A stretch of DNA of 64,000 nt from Liolophura sinensis (Eukaryota > Mollusca > Polyplacophora > Chitonida > Chitonidae), in assembly GCF_032854445.1 (NCBI RefSeq), contig NC_088295.1:40785385-40849384 (forward strand), written 5' to 3'. Of this stretch, positions 59,226 through 64,000 are shown piece after piece. Position 1 is the stretch's first letter. Each line of letters starts with the position of its first letter. The notes under the pieces are model-generated. The model was not told the DNA's origin, made no database searches, and saw nothing but the letters and a program-made list of their open reading frames with translations. Both the position numbers and the translations under genes were made by a program.

Positions 59226-59980
59226 GGAAATGCAGCTTGAAAACGCGGTCTAAGAATGGATTATATTTACTGATCCTTAGCCCCGACGGTGTGTGCAACC
59301 TTTTATGACGTATCTGTATTCAGCTACCCCATCGGCAATGCTGAGTGGTTACGCAATACTTACTCCCAAATCCACTTAATACATGGTCTGTCCGCAAGCT
59401 AAAACATTTACGCGCCCCACCACTGACCCTGACCTTTATCGGATATTTCCTCAGAAAATCTCAATCGAACTCGAAAATAAGGTCTGTGTTGAGCTACTCA
59501 CCGCGTGATGCCGTCTATCCGATTGACCTAAATGGAGACCTGTCACACGCATGGCAGCGGGGGACCTTGACGTTATTTTATTGACGTTAAATGTTCCTTT
59601 CCCATGTAATCATGATGACGTCATATTAATGACAGTACGAAGTCACAACAGAAACCGATACACTGCAACGGCCTACACGTTAAGCTACAATCCATTTTTG
59701 ACATAACAATGGCTCCACGCCCCTCTTCACACTAGTCACTTAAGATTTAAAAAATAACAAGAACGTTGTTTAAGTATTCCAATCCATGGAACAAAAAAAT
59801 AGACAACGATGTTGTTTTGAAAGCTTATTGTATGGTCACGTATGATACGCTAAATGCTTTCAAAAAAGATTTTTTTGTCAATAGCTGCACGTGTTATATG
59901 ACGACGTGGTAAGATTTGTTAGTAGGACTCAAAAAGCGAGATATTATGGAATTACCACTCGGATATGCCACGGAATGAGA

Positions 59981-60058
59981 AAAAATTGTCAAGAAGACCA
60001 CGACGCCGTCGGCGATTTTAAAAAATTGTCAAGAAGGCCATGAAGCCTTCGGGGAATT
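59981..60058. repeat. Tandem duplication, ~39 bp x2
   Basis: AAAAATTGTCAAGAAGACCA and AAAAATTGTCAAGAAGGCCA start the two units; a few differences in the second half (CCGTCGGCG against CCTTCGGGG). Confidence 0.8.
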
Positions 60059-60143
60059 TAATTCATTAGACTATTGTCGATGACATGTGAGTGTTTTGTC
60101 GTAACGCGGAAGGCTCTTTTCCCATATACATATTTTATTATGG

Positions 60144-60206
60144 ATAGCCTCTGCGAACTAGACCTTACCCAAAACCTTATAGCTTCTGCGAACTAGACCT
60201 TACCCA
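60144..60206. repeat. Tandem duplication, 28 bp x2
   Basis: CTGCGAACTAGACCTTACCC occurs in both units, spaced 35 bp apart. Confidence 0.85.
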
Positions 60207-62094
60207 CTTTTAAAATTTCACAGCCGATTTCTTGGCTTTAAAGGGAAATGAAATGTAAACCTTCATGTGCTGAGAAGCCGTGGACAACAATGACACTGTT
60301 CAGTTAGCCAGCACAGCCGCGTGCGCATGCTGTATGCTTGGAAGCACGTGACAAATACTAGTCACTCTGCATAATATTTATCAGAAATGTTAAGTCTAAA
60401 ATTAATTTCCGAAAAAGTCAGGGCTGAATCCAAATGGAGAGACTGTGGTAATCCTCTTCGCGTAGGAAACACAACGCTCACACCAGGAGGTCTCACATGA
60501 GTAAACGCTCATGTGCTGAGAGATTTATCAGAACTAATAAACCCAAAATTAACACAGGCAAAAGGTAGTGATCGCGTTCAAATATCGATATGACAGTAAT
60601 CGTATTCTCGCGACAGCATTACGGCGGCTCTCGTGAGCTAGCAAGGCCTAAAGGCATTTTTGTGTTGATCGCCGCCAAAGTTTGCACCAGCATATATCTT
60701 TAAGTGTTAGGCAATTATTCCTTGTTTCATACAGCGGATATGTTTAAAATTACCTTAGATGTATGACTGAACTGCCATGCAGTTGAATGGACGGAATAAT
60801 CAAAAGAGTGGCTGGGAAGTCGAAAGGTTTAGACAACGGACGAAAGCGAAACTCCAGTCTTCCTAGAAGTGTAATTCATTTACATTTTGAAACACTTTAT
60901 AAATAAATTATTTGACACCAATACTGTAGCACCCGCAGATGATGCACACCATGCGGTAAAGTGTATAGATATAGATAAATGCGAGATTGTTGTCATACTA
61001 CATGCATTGCAAATTATGGTTTCCTATGGAAATAATTAGAATTTCTGGAACTTGACCTGGAATAAAGGAAAGCTTTTTAATCTCACTGTCTGATAACAAT
61101 CCAGTTTTGCTCAACAAAAATATTTAATTTGCTAAGATTTGACTAAGCCATAAACATATGGTATTGATTAAACAACCCATAGCTACATATGCAACTAAAA
61201 GCTAAGAAGCATGCAAAGAAACCATTTTTAAAACAATGATTTATGGGATAACACCAATGCAATAATAATGCCAAATGGACCATCAATCAATAATTATAAT
61301 CCCCTTTAAAAATAACTGTGAGTGAGCTGTCCACCAATAGACAACAGATATGAAGTCCCTTGCCTGTCAACCATCCACAGCCATAATAATGCTGGGTGCG
61401 CTACCTTCCAGCATTAGAAATCACTGAATGTTTTCACTGGATGGGCTTCATAATAACCACCCACAATACTGGGTTTGCTGTTAGATGTGGTGTCCATGAA
61501 CAGTGCTTAGCTACTATGTTCGTGGGCTGCCCATTAACCTTGTACATTTCTTCTGAGGGATTGTTATCTAACAATCAGTTGTACTAAAGATGATGGATAG
61601 GCTTTCCATCAACCATTTCCAGCTAAGATGATCATGATACCAATGTTGGTGAGCTGCTTATGGATCATACAATCTATACTAACTCTGACTGGGCTGCAAT
61701 GTGAGATATCTAGATCTATCAACAATCCATAACTGTGATATTTTGTGAGCTGTCCCATAATGCATTGCTATATAATCATGTTTGTGGCATTAGTTCTCAT
61801 GAATTACTGACTGCTGGTAGATTATAACTCAGCAATCTGCAACTGATAGTTACTAGGGTAATGTTACTGATAATATTGACTGAAAGATGAACAGTATAAC
61901 TCTGACGATACCTGGTGGGATACATTGTTACTGATGTAGGAAAAAACAACAAAATAGTCCAAACTTTATACTCATTCTATGAACATATATGTTTTCATTC
62001 AGTTCCAAGACAACAGTAATGGTGTTACAAATGAACACTGTGCCTTCCTCGAAGTTGGGAAGCCCTGTGATCAAACCTCGTTCAGGTTATACCA

Positions 62095-62345
62095 AAGACT
62101 TTTAAAATGGTACTTGCTGCTGCTTGCTTGGCGCTCAGTACTCAGGGGTTAGAGAAAGCAAACATGGCTGGTTGCCCCGGTGTCAGTATAATGTGACTGG
62201 GTGGGTGTCATGTCTGGTGTCTTCGGCAATGGCAGCAGCACTTTGGCGGCATGGACTCGCCCTGCCACAAGAAGACACTATATATGTAAACACACCGAAT
62301 GACTCCTTGCCATCATATAACTGAAAAATTGTTAAGTATCACATT
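62095..62345 (+). mobile_element. SINE-2 related element, near full length
   Basis: AGACTTTTAAAATGGTACTT, GTTGCCCCGGTGTCAGTATA, GTCTGGTGTCTTCGGCAATG and the tail AATTGTTAAGTATCACATTAA followed by CATA repeats. Plus orientation, opposite to the copies at 44.7 and 47.9 kb. The 66-codon frame across it is a by-product. Confidence 0.75.
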
Positions 62346-62801
62346 AAACCCCCAGCATACATACATACATACAAAACAACATTACACCGTAGCTCATAAA
62401 AACATCCCTGACTGGCTATATATTTGAAATTAACAAACTATTCGAAAGTACATTTAAAACATTTCCCCATAAAGCACATGGAACATACCAAACTCTTTGT
62501 CCTCCATTACTCATATCACTTACCAAATATCAGTATGATCACAGTATATACCAAATAGATGTAGATGAAATGAAATGTTGTCCTGAAACAATCAAAATAC
62601 AGTTGGATGTCAGTTACTTATTGTAGCCTTGTGAGTTGTAACAGCAAACAGACCATTGAAACGTGACCTTATTACAGATCATACACAATGGTTAACATTC
62701 ATACACTGTGCTATGTGATGATGACCTGTTGTTGCAGTTAACAGTTTGAGACTGAGTTTTGCTTCAATAAAATGCAATAAATTCACTATAGTTAACCCTA
62801 C

Positions 62802-62885
62802 CTGTGGATTGAACATTTTTACTCTGAGAAGAAAAGAATGAAGCTTTTGGCACTCTCTAGCCATTTGTTCTTTTCCTTGCACAAC
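62802..62885 (-). CDS. Unidentified minus-strand gene, internal exon
   Basis: 84 nt, phase 0 both ends, acceptor CTCTTCAACAG, donor GTAGGG. It reads VVQGKEQMARECQKLHSFLL then RVKMFNPQ, a probable coiled-coil or helical segment. It joins in phase to the exon ending at 63223. Confidence 0.78.
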
Positions 62886-63222
62886 CTGTTGAAGAGCAAT
62901 AAAGAATTATCATATCCTGTTGGATACTTCTTCCTTTGGGAAGAATGATAAAAATAAAACAGAAATATTTTGAAAGTTAAGTAAACATGCTTATTTCAAA
63001 AATTAAAATTCCACTATACTGCATAACACATTATTCTTGGTAGAAACCCATTATTTTTAGACAACAATGTCAAAGAACTTAAGAGTATAAGTATTTTTCA
63101 TTGTAAAAATTAAAAGTAAATCTGGAACAGTTTGCAATGGGCCTTACCAACTCGTAAAAATTTCTCTTACTGTCTCTTAAAGTAAACATTTTCATATATC
63201 ATTTTAAAATGCATTCACATAC

Positions 63223-63422
63223 TTGAAAGCAAATCTTCAAGTAAGCTGAAGGTTTCGTTGGTAGCACTTTAGATTCAAAACACTGTAAATTGCCACTTTC
63301 ATGAACTTGGAACATCTCCTTTGTCCTATTATGGCTGCCAACTTGGCTCACAACACACAAACAACCATCACCAAACTGTTTCTGATTCTCCTTTATAACA
63401 GCGGTCAGGTTTTTGAAGTATC
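63223..63422 (-). CDS. Unidentified minus-strand gene, internal exon
   Basis: 200 nt after acceptor ATTATTTTTATAG, donor GTATGT. It starts two bases into use of a Gly codon and ends in phase 0. It reads YFKNLTAVIKENQKQFGDGC, LCVVSQVGSHNRTKEMFQVH and CFESKVLPTKPSAYLKICFQ. No domain recognised; predicted mixed alpha/beta. Confidence 0.8.
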
Positions 63423-63694
63423 CTATAAAAATAATTTCACAAAACATATAGTAGCTAACATTGTTTGTTAATAAGCCAAACTGAACTTGCAATATATTTA
63501 GGCTTTTTCAGCCATAAACAAATACAACAGCTAAAACTCATGTTTAATAATGATTATTAAATATTGCTGGTGAAATCAAAGCAACTACATGTACATCAAG
63601 ATGACTTCATTGAAAGGTATATAACAAAATGACATAAGAAATCAAGATTAGCATCATTAAAGCCAGAGAGCAAATGATTTTTAATAACAAATAC

Positions 63695-63736
63695 CTTCTG
63701 TAAGTTCCTTAAAATCCAAGCCTCTGTTACCAGTAA
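63695..63736 (-). CDS. Unidentified minus-strand gene, short exon
   Basis: 42 nt between acceptor TTTCTCTTTATAG and donor GTATTT. In the frame TGNRGLDFKELTE it ends one base into a Gly codon that the exon at 63422 completes. This phase agreement is the main support. The gene continues to the right of the window. Confidence 0.6.
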
Positions 63737-64000
63737 CTATAAAGAGAAACAAGCTAGAAACTGATCAGATGATTAATGTTTTGCTGGAATGAAATTATAC
63801 AAAAGTATGGGTCTGTCAGCACATATTTTTTTTCCTCTTATCAGTTAATAAATAGGCACTAGTTATGTTAAAATTAAAGGGAATCAAATTTTCATACAAT
63901 ACAATTTATTTTTTAATAAAAAGATGAAATTTTACCTACATTAACACTAGATGTACATGTACATTAATTTTTGCATCTTTATACTGGGATAATATGAATT

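Larger units (their letters stand above)
59226..62094. other. Unassigned, mostly intron of the minus-strand gene
   Basis: Contains two short tandem duplications (59.98 and 60.14 kb) and a loosely periodic stretch at about 61.31-61.87 kb with recurring GGGCTGC/GAGCTG and CAACCAT-like words. No exon supported. Confidence 0.5.

Overview
This is animal nuclear DNA: AT-rich, long introns, many short GT-AG exons, and many short retroposons. One SINE family with a tRNA-like head and a tail complementary to (TTTAT)n occurs about 18 times. I associate its sequence with molluscan and other lophotrochozoan genomes, so I infer a mollusc or close relative. That is recognition from memory, not a search.

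Left half (about 10-35 kb, plus strand): an opsin, a seven-helix retinal-binding receptor, in widely spaced exons. Four exons join in correct phase: helix 3 (10329-10426), helices 4-5 (23092-23401), helices 6-7 with the retinal lysine (26892-27111), and the C-terminus with stop (29184-29294). The helix 1-2 exon was not found and may lie left of the window. A second helix 6-7 exon of identical length (220 nt) and phase lies at 34868-35087, beyond the first stop. It keeps the retinal lysine but has changed the helix-6 Trp and the NPxxY Pro. It could be an alternative terminal exon or a decaying duplicate, and it is the most interesting item in the window.

The 12.7-kb first opsin intron holds a broken tyrosine-recombinase (DIRS/Ngaro-like) retroelement on the minus strand, with RT, RNase H, recombinase and an SGNH-hydrolase-like remnant, and a SINE inside it. 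It also holds a 1.2-kb, 21-bp minisatellite that is open in several frames.

Middle (39.0-43.55 kb): a decayed L1-type LINE with ORF1, endonuclease and reverse transcriptase. Two SINEs interrupt it, each flanked by a 12-bp target-site duplication.

Right part (47.5-64 kb, minus strand): an unidentified multi-exon protein gene whose stop is at 47489-47491 and whose 5' end lies beyond the window. Three phase-consistent exon blocks are visible (63.7-62.8 kb, 57.0-56.0 kb, 55.0-47.5 kb). The links between the blocks are unresolved. Its introns hold repeats, a foldback inverted repeat near 58.5-59.2 kb, and an unidentified plus-strand open region near 51.6-52.45 kb.

The rest is intron or intergenic sequence with SINE fragments, a MITE pair, minisatellites and microsatellites. 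No real tRNA, rRNA, CRISPR or bacterial feature was seen. No promoter could be assigned.
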